The position numbers were made by a program, and so were the translations under genes. A stretch of DNA of 64,000 bases from Portulaca oleracea (taxonomy: Eukaryota > Streptophyta > Magnoliopsida > Caryophyllales > Portulacaceae), in assembly GCA_029582165.1 (NCBI GenBank), contig CM055882.1:11798001-11862000 (forward strand). The letters are read 5' to 3'. A model generated the notes under the pieces. The model was given only the letters and a program-made list of their open reading frames with translations, was not told where the DNA came from and made no database searches. Shown here piece by piece: positions 27,801-36,702 of this stretch (the stretch's first letter is position 1; every line of letters begins with the position of its first letter).

Positions 27801-28878
27801 AAGACTAGTAATTTGCACAATTCTATTCAGCAGTTCCGACCATTATGAGCCTTCAATTACAATTTACAAGCATTCTTGTGAACCATCTTAGCTTAAACCA
27901 AGTACCTAGGAAGTTATATTTAGCATGCACAATCTATATCAACTGAAACTCCCAATCAGCCACTCTATCTATTACAAGCCAAACCCAAATTGGCCGAACC
28001 GAAAGTGAACCCACATGACCAATTACTATTGACTCTATTTGCTTGACAAATTACTTCAGTTTCAGACATCCAAATACTCCAGATTGAACCATCATAGCTT
28101 AAACCAAGAATCAAGCAAGTTATATTCAGCATATACAATCTGTAACCAAGTATAAGCAAGCCATATTCAGCATATACAATCTGTATTAGTTGAAACTTCA
28201 AATTAGACAATCTGTCTATTTCTAGCTAAACCCAAACATCTTAGCTTAGCCAAGTATCAAGCAAGTTTAATTCAGCATACACAATCTATCTTGATTCTAA
28301 ATTGACCAACTGAAAGTAAACCAATATGACCAACATTGACTCTATTTGCTTGACAAAATCATTTCAGCTTCAGGCATCCGAATATGAGAATTGAAATCCA
28401 ATTAATCCAGATTCACCTAATAAAAAATCAACCAGAACAACAAAATTCAGCTACATGCAGGAACTTCCTGGACCTAAAGTCAACTTAACCGGCAACTTCA
28501 AACAAGCAAAGCGAAAAAGTCGCACAATCAACTAGAACTTCAAACTAATAGAGTGTGTGAGAGAGAGAAAGGATACTTTCTGGCGGGAAGGAGGCCATTG
28601 CCGGGGCAATAACCGTTGAAGCGGGCGGAGCGGACGGCGTCGACGACGGAGTTGACGGCGGCGACGGCGGGGCGGAAGGAAGGGAAAGGAGAAGGATCGC
28701 CGTGGGCCATCGGAATCAATGGACGGCCATCATCCTGATTGGTGTTGGCGGCAGCTCTTAGCACTTGCAATGTGGCTTTGATCGTCGCTCTTCCTTGTCC
28801 TGCTTTGTTCGCTTGCTTCCTGTCCGCCATGTTCAATCGCAATTCCTTCTTCTTCTTTCCTCCATCCTCCATTTCCAT
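9869..28878 (-). CDS. Tyrosine aminotransferase-like protein, copy A, with retrotransposon in last intron
   Basis: Seven exons on the minus strand: 28577-28878, 27355-27694, 26600-26818, 26334-26393, 26087-26242, 25901-26000 and 9869-9987. They join without a frame break into 431 residues, normal for plant TATs. It is a fold-type I PLP enzyme that transfers the amino group of tyrosine or related amino acids to a 2-oxo acid, probably in the cytosol. Visible features are [11 protein letters not shown] (cofactor-site Asn), IADEVY (Asp229 and Tyr232 by my count), SMSKRW with the Schiff-base Lys262, VPGWRLGW, and KNWLRITF with the carboxylate-binding Arg403. The donor of exon 3 (GTTCTT) is weak but is shared with copy B. 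The last intron, 9988-25900, is ~15.9 kb because a 15.2-kb Tat element sits in it, in the same orientation. Alternatives within the family are nicotianamine aminotransferase or SUR1-type C-S lyase. Confidence 0.88.
10187..11845 (-). repeat. 3' LTR of the Tat element
   Basis: This LTR begins TGTAGG on the + strand, like the right-hand LTR, and carries the same AT-rich, purine-rich and palindrome-rich blocks. Its inner end differs: GGTGTCT is followed by CTGGATAG instead of ACA, so the exact border is uncertain by a few bases. The first ~970 bases are nearly identical to the other LTR. The last ~680 bases differ by many single-base changes and losses. Confidence 0.85.
11851..11862 (-). other. 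Polypurine tract next to the 3' LTR
   Basis: On the minus strand CCAAAGTGGGGC lies just upstream of the 3' LTR, where a polypurine tract priming plus-strand synthesis is expected. AAAGTGGGG is typical for the position, but eight to ten bases separate it from the recognisable LTR start. Confidence 0.55.
11863..13240. other. Tat element 3' noncoding region with a short + strand open frame
   Basis: This part lies between the polypurine tract and the antisense promoter. A + strand frame closing at 12504 encodes about 50 residues ending [14 protein letters not shown]... and [10 protein letters not shown]. It is Gln/Ser/Pro-rich with an acidic end. It is not recognised and has an upstream stop near 12301, so it may be the last exon of an antisense transcript or chance. 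From about 12835 the sequence is studded with AATCCGCG-type repeats. Confidence 0.4.
13241..13248 (+). promoter_or_regulatory. Putative TATA box for the antisense ORF
   Basis: TATAAAAT lies 97 bases before the ATG at 13338, on the strand opposite to gag-pol. Its spacing fits a plant core promoter driving the antisense ORF. Confidence 0.45.
13338..14689 (+). pseudogene. Antisense ORF of the Tat element, plant-mobile-domain-like
   Basis: The ORF runs opposite to gag-pol. It starts at 13338 ([15 protein letters not shown]) and contains [20 protein letters not shown]. After a frameshift in an A run near 13522 the frame reads [13 protein letters not shown]. The order WDP-x-x-H-x-F-x-F followed by CPxxEEFxAIxG resembles the plant mobile domain of MAIL/MAIN-like and transposon proteins. 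A frame with [11 protein letters not shown] follows, then a likely GT-AG intron at 13953-14097. The next exon reads [13 protein letters not shown] before a second frameshift near 14170. The last segment, to 14689, is rich in Arg, Lys, Thr and Pro, as in a basic tail ([13 protein letters not shown]). Tat-lineage elements are known to carry extra, sometimes antisense, ORFs here. This copy is broken by at least two frameshifts. Confidence 0.65.
14690..15671. other. Tat element untranslated region rich in CCGCGCGG palindromes
   Basis: No coding frame of its own is visible. GAATCCGCGCGGATCTG (near 15117), GAATCCGCGCGGATTTGG (15221) and AAATCCGCGCGGATCC (15282) are palindromic repeats of the kind seen in the LTRs. 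Imperfect AAATCCGCGC and TTCGCGAGAATTT repeats lie between them. Confidence 0.6.
15672..15854 (-). pseudogene. C-terminal end of Tat pol
   Basis: The frame ends in [20 protein letters not shown] and then QLKKFYA before the stop at 15672. This is the typical end of Tat-lineage integrases (GPY-type motif, LPGGA, KKxYA). One or more frameshifts around 15855-15911 separate it from the integrase core. There is no sign of a chromodomain, as expected for this lineage. Confidence 0.75.
15912..17589 (-). pseudogene. Archaeal-type RNase H and integrase of the Tat element
   Basis: The minus-strand frame from 17589 contains the RNase H start [15 protein letters not shown] frameshift near 17340 follows, then [30 protein letters not shown] and [12 protein letters not shown], the later acidic and His-type blocks of an archaeal-like RNase H. 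The integrase follows. Its zinc-binding part has [12 protein letters not shown] and later CYKCQ. The catalytic core has WGIDIIGKV (first Asp), LISDNGVHF (second Asp) and [11 protein letters not shown] (Glu). It would insert the cDNA copy into the host genome. A second RNase H next to integrase is diagnostic for the Tat lineage. The frameshift makes it a pseudogene. Confidence 0.85.
17590..17896 (-). pseudogene. Degenerate native RNase H of the Tat element
   Basis: Between RT and the archaeal-type RNase H the minus strand encodes fragments such as [17 protein letters not shown] and [13 protein letters not shown], typical of the retroelement RNase H directly after RT. An in-frame stop (near 17749) breaks it. 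Confidence 0.65.
17897..18600 (-). pseudogene. Reverse transcriptase of the Tat element
   Basis: The minus strand encodes [24 protein letters not shown] sequence (here [20 protein letters not shown]), [13 protein letters not shown], the [12 protein letters not shown] block, and the catalytic VYVDDMI. The thumb region with [20 protein letters not shown] and [14 protein letters not shown] follows. This is a Ty3/Gypsy RT. An in-frame stop at 17897 and disruption upstream of 18556 show that the copy is dead. Confidence 0.88.
18601..19212 (-). other. Degenerate protease-RT linker of the Tat element
   Basis: No long frame is left. By position this should hold the linker between protease and RT and the N-terminal part of RT. 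Frame breaks are frequent here. Confidence 0.5.
19213..20862 (-). pseudogene. Aspartic protease and flanking region of the Tat polyprotein
   Basis: This 549-codon frame is the longest open stretch of the element. [14 protein letters not shown] is the retropepsin active site, with DNGS where DTGS is more common. [12 protein letters not shown] is the C-terminal flap/ILGRP-type block. Downstream, LPLGRRAQG and [20 protein letters not shown] form the glycine-rich segment common in Tat polyproteins before RT. The first part ([13 protein letters not shown]) links gag to protease. It would process the gag-pol polyprotein. It overlaps the end of the gag frame by four bases. Confidence 0.85.
20859..22115 (-). 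pseudogene. gag of the Tat element, frameshifted
   Basis: A start at 22115 ([18 protein letters not shown]) opens a Pro/Ser-rich N-terminus. The capsid-like part reads [20 protein letters not shown], then [20 protein letters not shown] and [16 protein letters not shown]. The zinc-knuckle-like block reads [20 protein letters not shown], a form typical of Tat gag. Frame changes near 21900, 21480 and 21270-21090 break the ORF. The protein would package the element RNA. Confidence 0.82.
22116..23685 (-). other. Long leader of the Tat element
   Basis: About 1.6 kb lies between PBS and gag, long even for Tat elements. No coding frame is recognised. It holds purine-rich tracts (near 22665-22700 and 22850-22880) and palindromes such as GTCCGCGCGGATCC (22752), GTAAATCCGCGGATTTAC (22935) and GGAATCCGCGGATTCC (23041). 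Confidence 0.6.
23686..23703 (-). other. Primer-binding site, tRNA-Arg type
   Basis: One base after the 5' LTR the minus strand reads TGACGACTCCACTGGGGA. From memory, the 3' end of plant tRNA-Arg(ACG) would predict TGGCGACTCCGCTGGGGA, giving 16 of 18 matches. Both differences are G-to-A, and the second falls in a CpG. tRNA-Arg priming is described for Ogre/Tat elements. Confidence 0.7.
23705..25382 (-). repeat. 5' LTR of the Tat element
   Basis: This 1,678-bp LTR runs from TGTAGGG to GTGTCTACA and abuts the target duplication GAATA at 25383. It carries at least six GGATCCGCGCGGAT-type palindromes. Between 25120 and 25330 it holds a degenerate series of units pairing TTTGGCCCAAA with AAATCCGCGCCAACC, about 40-50 bases apart. 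Confidence 0.93.
27880..28385. repeat. Imperfect direct repeats in intron 1 of aminotransferase A
   Basis: The block around TAGCTTAAACCAAGTA, TCAGCATATACAATCT and GACTCTATTTGCTTGACAAA occurs at about 27887-28077 and again at 28229-28379, with two shorter partial copies between. Related repeated blocks occur in intron 1 of copy B (about 40900-41080), so the repeats predate the gene duplication. Confidence 0.6.
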
Positions 28879-30278
28879 GGCTGTCTCTGTCTCTGTGTCT
28901 GGTGTTTTCGCTTGGTTTCCGTCTTATCTCGCACAATCATGAGACAATGACATTTCATTTTCGTAATCTGTGCACCATGTGTCTAATCACGAGGTATTCC
29001 AATCATGCACTACTCTGCATGTATATAAGTCAAACTTTAACTGTATACTCCCCTAGGTTCCTCCTGGATTTTGCAAAATTTTGCCCCATGAATTGTCCAA
29101 TTAAAAAAAAAAAGGCATGGAATTGTCTGAATTTTAATATAGACTTAATTGAACGAACACTCAGATATAATATCTCTTTTTTTATAGTCCAAACCCAATT
29201 TTAGCTTCGTCCGAATTATCTGACCCGAAATAAAATCAGGTCCGGACATAAATTTCTCGCCCGAATTTATCCAACTCAAATTTTTGTCAGCGCTACTTCC
29301 TATCCATCACGTTTTAATTACAGAGTGACAACCAGCTGGTAGCTGGTAGCCGTTAGCTTCTAGGTTGTAGCTGCTAACTGATAGGTATTAGCTGATAGTT
29401 GTTTGACTTTAGTTGTTTGGGTTAGCTAATTGTAGAAAAGTTGTTTAATAAACTAATTTTTTATGAAAAATTATCTCAAAAAGCTTCCTCAAGTAACTTT
29501 TTGAAAACTAGCTTATTTGGTCCAAAAAAACTAATATGAAAAGCTTGTTACCAAACACCTCAGGAAGCTTTTTTTACCTTGATCAAAAAACTAAAAGTGT
29601 CCAAAAATCTAATATTTACCCCAAAAAATTGGCAACCAAACACTTCCATAGTCCCTCTAGTTTATTCAATTGTTGCCACAGGTTTCATGTCGAAATCTTT
29701 AACCGTAAACTTTTGATATATACAATAATTCATAGTAAAAAGAATTGACAGATTTACCTTCGTAGTAAAAATTATAATTAGAAAAGTAAAATGTTTTGAT
29801 AAAATATTTGCGAAAAGTTATTGAACAAAGATGAAAATAAAAAAGTACGAAAGACGGTCATTTGTTAACGGAGGGATTATCATACTTAACATGTTCACTT
29901 GTGATAAAATGCCTAGCAAATCGGAACAAGAACGAAAGGGATTAAAGTACCCTTATTATTTACAATGAAAAATGAATAGACCAAAAAGTTATTTGTCGTC
30001 CCTAAACAGATATCAATTCATATGCAATTTATTAGGTGTTTATGGAGCATAGATAATTTGATTGTTCACCCACTTATATTAAATTGTTCATCATAGATAT
30101 TAGATTATTCACTCTTATTATAATGATTGTTTACTTATAACTATCTGGAGCACATGCTCCGTGTGCATGTAATATAGATTACCCTCCATAAGTTAACTAC
30201 TTGATGTTTGCAATGGAGCACCAAAAATCAGTTAGATTCTGGTCAATCCACACACCACTCAATGTCCAAATCAATTTA
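28879..30278. other. Upstream region of aminotransferase A
   Basis: Beyond the putative promoter no gene is visible. The stretch 29330-29660 looks like a decayed nonautonomous transposon (CAACCAGCTGGTAGCTGGTA at one side, GGCAACCAAACACTTCC at the other), but I cannot define its ends. Confidence 0.4.
29021..29028 (-). promoter_or_regulatory. Possible TATA box of aminotransferase A
   Basis: The minus strand reads TTATATAC here, about 145 bases before the ATG at 28878. The position fits a plant core promoter. Confidence 0.4.
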
Positions 30279-30451
30279 GGCACCGTTCTTTTGTGCGTTG
30301 CGTTTGCATTGTGTTGTGTTGCGTTGCAGTTAGTTGCGGCGGATTGCGGTAAGTTGCGGTGGAAATAGTAAAATGGTAATAATAATTTGTGGTATGTTGC
30401 GTAGGTTGCAGTAATTTGCGTTGCGATTATAACGCACAAAAGAACGGTGCC
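30279..30451. mobile_element. Tourist-like MITE (PIF/Harbinger)
   Basis: The element has perfect 21-base inverted ends, GGCACCGTTCTTTTGTGCGTT, and a TTA duplication on both sides (30276-30278 and 30452-30454). The 3-bp TTA target is the hallmark of PIF/Harbinger MITEs. It is 173 bp long with no ORF and is the best preserved of seven related copies in the window. Confidence 0.85.
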
Positions 30452-30994
30452 TTAATTATTTATCGAACCAAACATTTAATTGAGCTTCACATAATCCTTT
30501 GAGCCTGGCAACTTTTCTCAATCAAGTCGTTGTTGCTTCTATCATCACTTCAGACAATGCATTTACGAAAATGAACTACAAATTCAAAATCAAACTTAGA
30601 GTAGTTCCTAGTTTTCAATTTCAAAGCCTTTAATTTTTCTAGGTACACTAACACGATAAACCTTGTTTTTAAGATATAAATTTCACTCATTCAAAAACCA
30701 CAATCAATTCGAACTTTTTTTTTTAAGGTGGACTAAGCATCCCCTAATTGCTACCTCTTCTACAATTGAAGCCTTTGCTTTCGAGTTTACAACAATGCAA
30801 GGTAAAGGAAAGGACATGGAATGAAAGCCCCCAAAAGAAAGGGGGATATAAGAGGCAAATATATTTATTTAGATTACGTTGACTACAGGCTGAACAATTT
30901 TTTTTTTTTATGCATGTGAATGCACTTCGATCTATGGGCAAAATTGTAAATTCTTACATTTTTTTTTCCATTCCTCTAATATTTAAGTCTTTTA

Positions 30995-31283
30995 GGTCCT
31001 GTTCTTTTATACGGCTGGTTGCGATATGGCGCGGTACGATGTGATAAAATTGTGATGGGTGTGGTGGGATTATGGAAGGTTGTGGTAAATTGTGGTGAGT
31101 TTTATTTTTAATAATTGTAAATTGTATTGGTAATTGTGAAAAAGTAATTAGAAAAAAAGAGATGAAATATGGTATTGTTTTTTAAATAAAATAAATTTGA
31201 AAAAATTGATTTTGGTGTATTGTGGTAAATTATGGTTAATTGATATGTTGTGTACCAACCAAGTCGCATAAAAGAACAGAGTC
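30995..31283. mobile_element. Tourist-like MITE, same family
   Basis: The ends GGTCCTGTTCTTTTAT and ATAAAAGAACAGAGTC are imperfect inverted repeats of the family consensus. TTA precedes the element and TAA follows it. The interior is rich in TTGTGGTGGG-like repeats. Confidence 0.7.
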
Positions 31284-31451
31284 TAAGTTTTAATGAAGCA
31301 CCTAAGTCATTTAGATTTTTAATAAAGCACTCATAGTGTACTTTTTTTTTTGGCTATGTAGGACTTTTCCACGATTTTGTTTTGCTATCAACCATTTAGT
31401 AATAAATAATTTCAATCATAAACTTTTTTTTTTTGGGAATCATCATGGGAG

Positions 31452-32006
31452 TCATTGTATTACTACTTTATCAGATAATACAAAAGGGCTCACTGTGGGT
31501 GGGCACACTCCCATCCAAATACATTCCTCTACCACACTAAAAGTTCTTGCTAGTTCATGTGCCACACTATTCCCTTCCCTTTTCACATGGTTCCAATTAC
31601 ACTCTAAAAAAGACTTACTAAGAGCTAATACATCACTAATCATGAGGTCGAATTCACTGGCATCAACCTGCTTAGTTCTGGCCTTCTGTACTAGTTGGAG
31701 GCAGTCAGATTCAATCTCCACATGCCGATACTGGAATCTGCTGGCGAGCTTCAGGCCATATAAGCAGGCCTTCGCTTCTGCAATGTTCGCACCTCGCCGA
31801 GCCTGTACCGTCTTTGCCGCCGCCACTAGAACATCACCAGTGACGTCCCGTATCACCACCCCCAAGCCTACGCATCCATCTTTATCGCATGCTGCGTCGG
31901 TATTTATCTTGACAAAACCCTCGTTTGGTGGCTGCCATCTGGTGCTAAGCCGCGGTGTGTGTCTATCCAGTTGTACATTAGCTGTAGTCACCTCGTTGTA
32001 ATGCAT
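31452..32006 (-). pseudogene. RNase H domain of the LINE
   Basis: The frame reads FVKINTDAACDKDGCVGLGV (first catalytic Asp), ANIAEAKACLYGLKLA (Glu), VEIESDCLQLV (Asp) and VKREGNSVAHELAR (late His block). This is the plant RVT_3-type RNase H found at the C-terminus of plant L1 LINEs, where it helps remove RNA during retroposition. Confidence 0.85.
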
Positions 32007-32027
32007 AATTGTCGAATCGAGGCGCCC

Positions 32028-33053
32028 CTAGATTATTCCTATTGTCGTTTTCTTATTCTGGAACACTGTCTCGTTTCTAACCTGCCACGATATCCATGCC
32101 AGGAATAGCGCCCTTTGCAGTTCAGTCGCTGTGAGGTATTGCCACCATTCTTTGAGGGTCGCTTTTGTTTCAGTTTGTTTTAATGCAATATTGTTGGGCT
32201 CTTGAGCAAGGTTCTTCCAGGCCTCCGCTATCTCCTCACATTCTATAATGGCGTGTAGCATTGTTTCACAACTCTTTTTGCATCTTGGGCAATCTCCATT
32301 CTCACCAATATGTCTACTAAATAGCGTTCATCTAGTAGGAAGAGTCTCCGTGTACATTCTCCATATCATATGCTTCACCTTGGGTGTTACCTAAGCCTTC
32401 CATATGCATGGGAGGAATTCATCAAATTCATCCTCCACTACCGAGATTCCCAGCTAGTACGCTGATGCTACTATGAAAATGCCATTATTTGAATAACACC
32501 ACACCATCTCATCCCTTGGTTTTTGTTCGCTGATAGAGATCTCTAAAATAAGGTTTTTGTCCCTGTCATTAAAAATTCTATTTAACTTATCCATGTCCCA
32601 CTCAGCACCCTCCGGCGACATCAAGTCACATACATACAGCTCCTCATCCTCCTCCATTCTCGGTGTTGTTGCTTCTTTCCCTATTCCATCAATTAGCCAT
32701 GGCTCGCCCCATACCCGTACACTTCGTCCATCTCCTATGCGCCAGCAAAGACCCTTTTGGAGTAGGTTAATTGATCCTTGTATACTTCGCCAAGTGTAGC
32801 TCGGGTTGTATCTTGTGCCCGCCTGCGTTACTTGACATCTAGGATAGTATTTCGCTTTCATTACCCTAGCCACGAGCGAGTTAGGTTTTGTGTATAGTCT
32901 CCAAGCTTGCTTCGCTAATAATGCGTCGTTGAACGCATCAAATCTTCTGAAGTTAAGGCCCCCGAAGCACCGCGGCTTGCATAATGCATCCCAGCTCTTC
33001 CAATGCATTTTCTTCCTGTCACCAACACTACCCCACCAGAACTTGGCTATCAA
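32028..33053 (-). pseudogene. LINE region between RT and RNase H (zf-RVT)
   Basis: The frame at 33053-32454 contains KFWWGSVGDRKKMHWKSWD and CKPRCFGGLNFRRFDAFNDA, followed by YNPSYTWRSIQGS, the standard zf-RVT linker of plant LINEs. The rest (32261-32028) is in another frame with HAIIECEEIAEAW. Frame breaks lie between them. Confidence 0.75.
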
Positions 33054-33077
33054 TCCATGTAGTTCATCAACCAGTGT

Positions 33078-34466
33078 TTAGGGGAGCTTGAAAAAACTCA
33101 TTAAATATGTGGGAATTGCTTGTATTACCGCTTTGATGAGAACTTCTTTACCCGCTCTAGATATGAGCTTTTCCTTCCATCCTTGCATACGCTTCCAGAG
33201 TCTATCCCGCACTCCTTGGAAAATCTCCTTCTTTGACCTCCCCACTATTGTTGGTGGCCCGAGATACTTGTTGTGTTTTTCCACTCTCCTCATTCCCAGA
33301 ATACAGGCTAGTTCCTCCTGCTTGCTCTCCTCTACTCTTCGACTAAAAGCAACTTCCGATTTTTCGAGATTGACTTTTTGCCCAGATGCTTTTTCATTCT
33401 CGTTGAGAATTTCAACTACTTTCAAGCATTCCTGTCGGGTCGCTCTTACGAAGAGTAGACTGTCGTCTGCGAAGAATAAGTGGGTTATTGTATGTGCGCT
33501 TCGACTCGCCTTAGCCCCATGAATCTCCCCCTTTTCCGCTGCTTTTGTTAGCAAACCTGAAAGAGCCTCAGCCACAATAATGAAGAGGTAAGGTGAGATG
33601 GGATCTCCTTGACGGAGACCTCTTCCGGGAGTGAGGTTTCCACTCACATGCCCATTAATCACAAAAGAGTACGACACACTTCTAATGCATCTCATGACCG
33701 CCTGTATCCACCCATCAAAGAAACCCATTTTTTGAAGAACCCTCTCCACAAAACCCCATTCAATTCTATCATAAGTCTTGCTCATGTCTAATTTGATAGC
33801 AACAGACCTTTCCGAAAATTAGACCGCTTTTTCATGGTATGAAATAATTCATACGCGATAATAACATTATTGGTAATAAGCCTGGATGGCACAAAGACAC
33901 TCTGATTTTCTGATATTATTTTGTTCAACCAAGGTTTTATTCTATTCGCGAGGGTCTTTGAAGCTATTTTATACAGGACATTGCACAGGCTTATGGGTCG
34001 AAATTCGGTCACCTTGGTTGGAGCATGTGTTTTTGGTATCAGTGTGATAAGGGTCTTATTAATGGGCTGAGGGTTAATATGGCCCTCAACGAGGCCTTTG
34101 ACAAAAGCGATAACATCATCTCCAACAATGTGCCAAAATTTTTGGTAAAAAACAGCATGCATACCGTTACTCCCCGGGGCTTTATACGGGTGCATTTGGA
34201 AGAGTGCTGCTCGTATCTCCTCCCTGTAATTGGTTATCGTAGATAGTCATTCATTTCCGCTGTCACCCGTGAGTTGATTCCCTCCAGCGCCCTCCCTATA
34301 TCGCCAGTCTGTGTGGACGTGAAAAGATCAGAGTAATACTTGGTAAAGAGATTTTCCAGCTCCCTGCGTCCCGATACCTGCCTCCCTTCTTCATCAATTA
34401 GGGACTGGATATTGTTCCGCCTTCTCCTTGATTTCACTTTGTGGTGGAAATATGCAGTATTTTGAT
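33078..34466 (-). pseudogene. Reverse transcriptase of the LINE
   Basis: Blocks in order: [67 protein letters not shown], and the active site HLFFADDSLLF. The thumb follows with NKYLGPPTIVGRSKKEIF. These are canonical L1-type RT motifs. The domain is split over at least three frames. Confidence 0.88.
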
Positions 34467-34917
34467 TAGGGGTGTCCAACAAAAACCTAAACCAAAAACC
34501 AAACCGCAAAACCGCATAAACCAAACCGGTTAAAGCGGTTAACCATTTGGATTTTTTGAAAATTGCGGTTTAGGTTAACCAAACCTGTATAAGCGGTTTA
34601 GGTTTCGGTTTTGCATTTTTGTGAAACGGTTAACCACGGTTAACCGGTCTTGATTAAATTAGGTGCAAAATTTGAAATTTTGAAGCAAAATGTTAATTTT
34701 TCTTCCTTACTTGTTACTTTAAATAACTAGAAACCGGCGGTTAACCATAAACCGAACCCAAAAAACTGTTAACCATGTTATCAATGCGGTTTCGGTTCGG
34801 TTTCTAGTTTCCAAAAGCGGTTAACCGCATAAAGCGGTTTAAGTTTAGGTTTATAAAATTCGTAAACCGCAAAGGCGCTTAACCGAAATTGCGGTTAACC
34901 GATTTTGGACACCCCTA
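34467..34917. mobile_element. hAT-type MITE nested in the LINE
   Basis: Inverted ends TAGGGGTGTCC and GGACACCCCTA are flanked by a perfect 8-bp duplication, ATTTTGAT, at 34459-34466 and 34918-34925. An 8-bp duplication and a TAGGGGTG-type terminus point to the hAT superfamily. The 451-bp body is made largely of GGTTAACC and AAACCGCATAAAC-type repeats. It interrupts LINE ORF2, so it is younger than the LINE. Confidence 0.88.
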
Positions 34918-34925
34918 ATTTTGAT

Positions 34926-35988
34926 CACCGTCCCTCAATTCCGCGCTTTTGGCTCTCATGAACCAGTAGGCCTCCTTTTTTCTGTGCAAGTCTTGGAGCT
35001 CCTTCTCTAACTTAACACACTCTTGGATATTAGCATCGGTTACTAGGTCTCTTTGCAGTTCTTTAAGGCCCCTTGCTGCCTGGTTAATATTGTGTTCCAC
35101 CTGGCCAAATGTTTTGATGTTCCATTCTTCCAACACTGCACCGCATGCTCGTACTTTTTCCATCGCATCCCCACTCTCTTCATTATTCCATGCTCCTCGG
35201 ATTACCGCTTCAATTTCAGGATGTTCTAGCCACATCTTTTCGAATTTGAATTTCTTTCTGTTCCTGTTTACCTTCCTTTGTCTCCAATTCTTATTCAATT
35301 CTATCGGGTCGTGATTCGAGGCCCACCTGGCATGGACTTCAACACTGTAGCGCGAGAAGTCGGCGCACCAAGCTGAGTTTGCAACATACCAATCAAGTCT
35401 TTCCCTCACACAATTGTTTGGATGTTTCCCCCTTTGCCATGTAAACCATCCTCCCGCACACCCCAGATACCTAAGTTCGAGGTCGTCTAACACCCCTCGA
35501 AACTCCTCCATCACACGTTTGTCCCTAAATGCCACCCCCACCCCACTTTTCTCCTCCATGGTCAAAATTTCATTAAAATCTCCTCCGATAACTGTGGGAA
35601 TGGCGGTTTTACCTGTAATTTCCCTCATGAGACTCCAAGTACGTCGCTTGTTATGTCCCTCCGGCCACCCGTAGATGCCGATTAACCTCATTCTTCTCCT
35701 TCCGTCCTCCCAGATGTCTCCTCTAATGTGATGGGAGTCATAAGATAGTAATCTGAAGTCCACTCCCTCCCTCCAAAGCATCGCAAGCCCTCCACTTCAA
35801 TCCACACAATCCACAAAGAAGCCATTCTCAAAGCTAGTTCTCTTCTTTATTCGGTCCATTTCTGCCGTAGATCGTAAAGCTTCAGAGAGAAATACTATGT
35901 TCGAGCCGTTATTTTGGCTCCATTTCCGGAGCATCTGAACTGCTCGGGGTTTGCCCCCACCCCGGCAGTTCCAACATATGATTTTCAT
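34926..35988 (-). pseudogene. Endonuclease domain of the LINE
   Basis: ORF2 starts at 35988 with MKIICWNCRGGGKPRAV, the usual start of plant L1 endonucleases. After a frame break near 35790 come IGIYGWPEGHNKRRTW, VIGGDFNEIL (catalytic GDFN) and WASNHDPI (catalytic SNHDP). It would nick the target DNA for primed reverse transcription. Confidence 0.87.
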
Positions 35989-36702
35989 GGCTCTTCGCGG
36001 TGCCGGTTCGTCCTCGGCACCGCTAATTGCGTATCAATTTCCATTCTTCTCATCTTGTGGTCACGTCTCTCTATTGTTTCATCATCTTCTGTTTCACATG
36101 GTTCCTCATTCTTCCTTTTCACTTGGTGTTGTTTGATGGTAGCTTGGCCAGTATGGTCCTTCTCCCTAACCAGTCTCTTCCATTTTCCTCCATGGTTTTT
36201 GCCATTTTGGTTTCCAGTGCCTACTTCTCGCATCATTTCCACTGGGCCTAGGCCCATAGTAACCATCTTGAATAATCCATAATTTATTTGCTTGTAACTT
36301 TTAATAATATTTTCTCTAGTTATTATATATATTTATCAAATATAAGAATATAACACTTATTAGCTTGGTCAATAAATATTAATTTTATCGATCATATTAG
36401 AAAATGCTCATTTTATGCATAGTTTTATATTTATGAAAAAATATAAATAAATAATTATTTTTAAATACTTCATAAGAGGTAATGACCCTCAAAATAATGA
36501 AACGTACACTTATAATAATTTTTTGAATGATCTAGGTAAAATTCAAGATAATTATTAACCATCTTAAGCTTGAACCATAACGTTTATCATTTTGCTTCTT
36601 AAATTTCCATGACTAACTAGTTGGAGCACATAGAGGGGGGCGGGATGTTGTAGAGAGAGAAAAGGAGAGAAGAGGAGGAGAAGTCATAGCGATGGCCATG
36701 AC

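Larger units (their letters stand above)
31424..36282 (-). mobile_element. L1-type LINE, 5'-truncated and mutated
   Basis: A poly(A) tail on the minus strand (T run at 31424-31434) marks the 3' end. Reading from the 5' end there is the tail of an ORF1-like frame (36266-35985, Lys/Arg/Glu-rich), then ORF2 with endonuclease, reverse transcriptase, a zinc-type domain and a C-terminal RNase H. ORF2 is broken by several frame changes and by a hAT MITE at 34467-34917. I could not find matching target duplications, so the 5' border is approximate. Confidence 0.85.
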
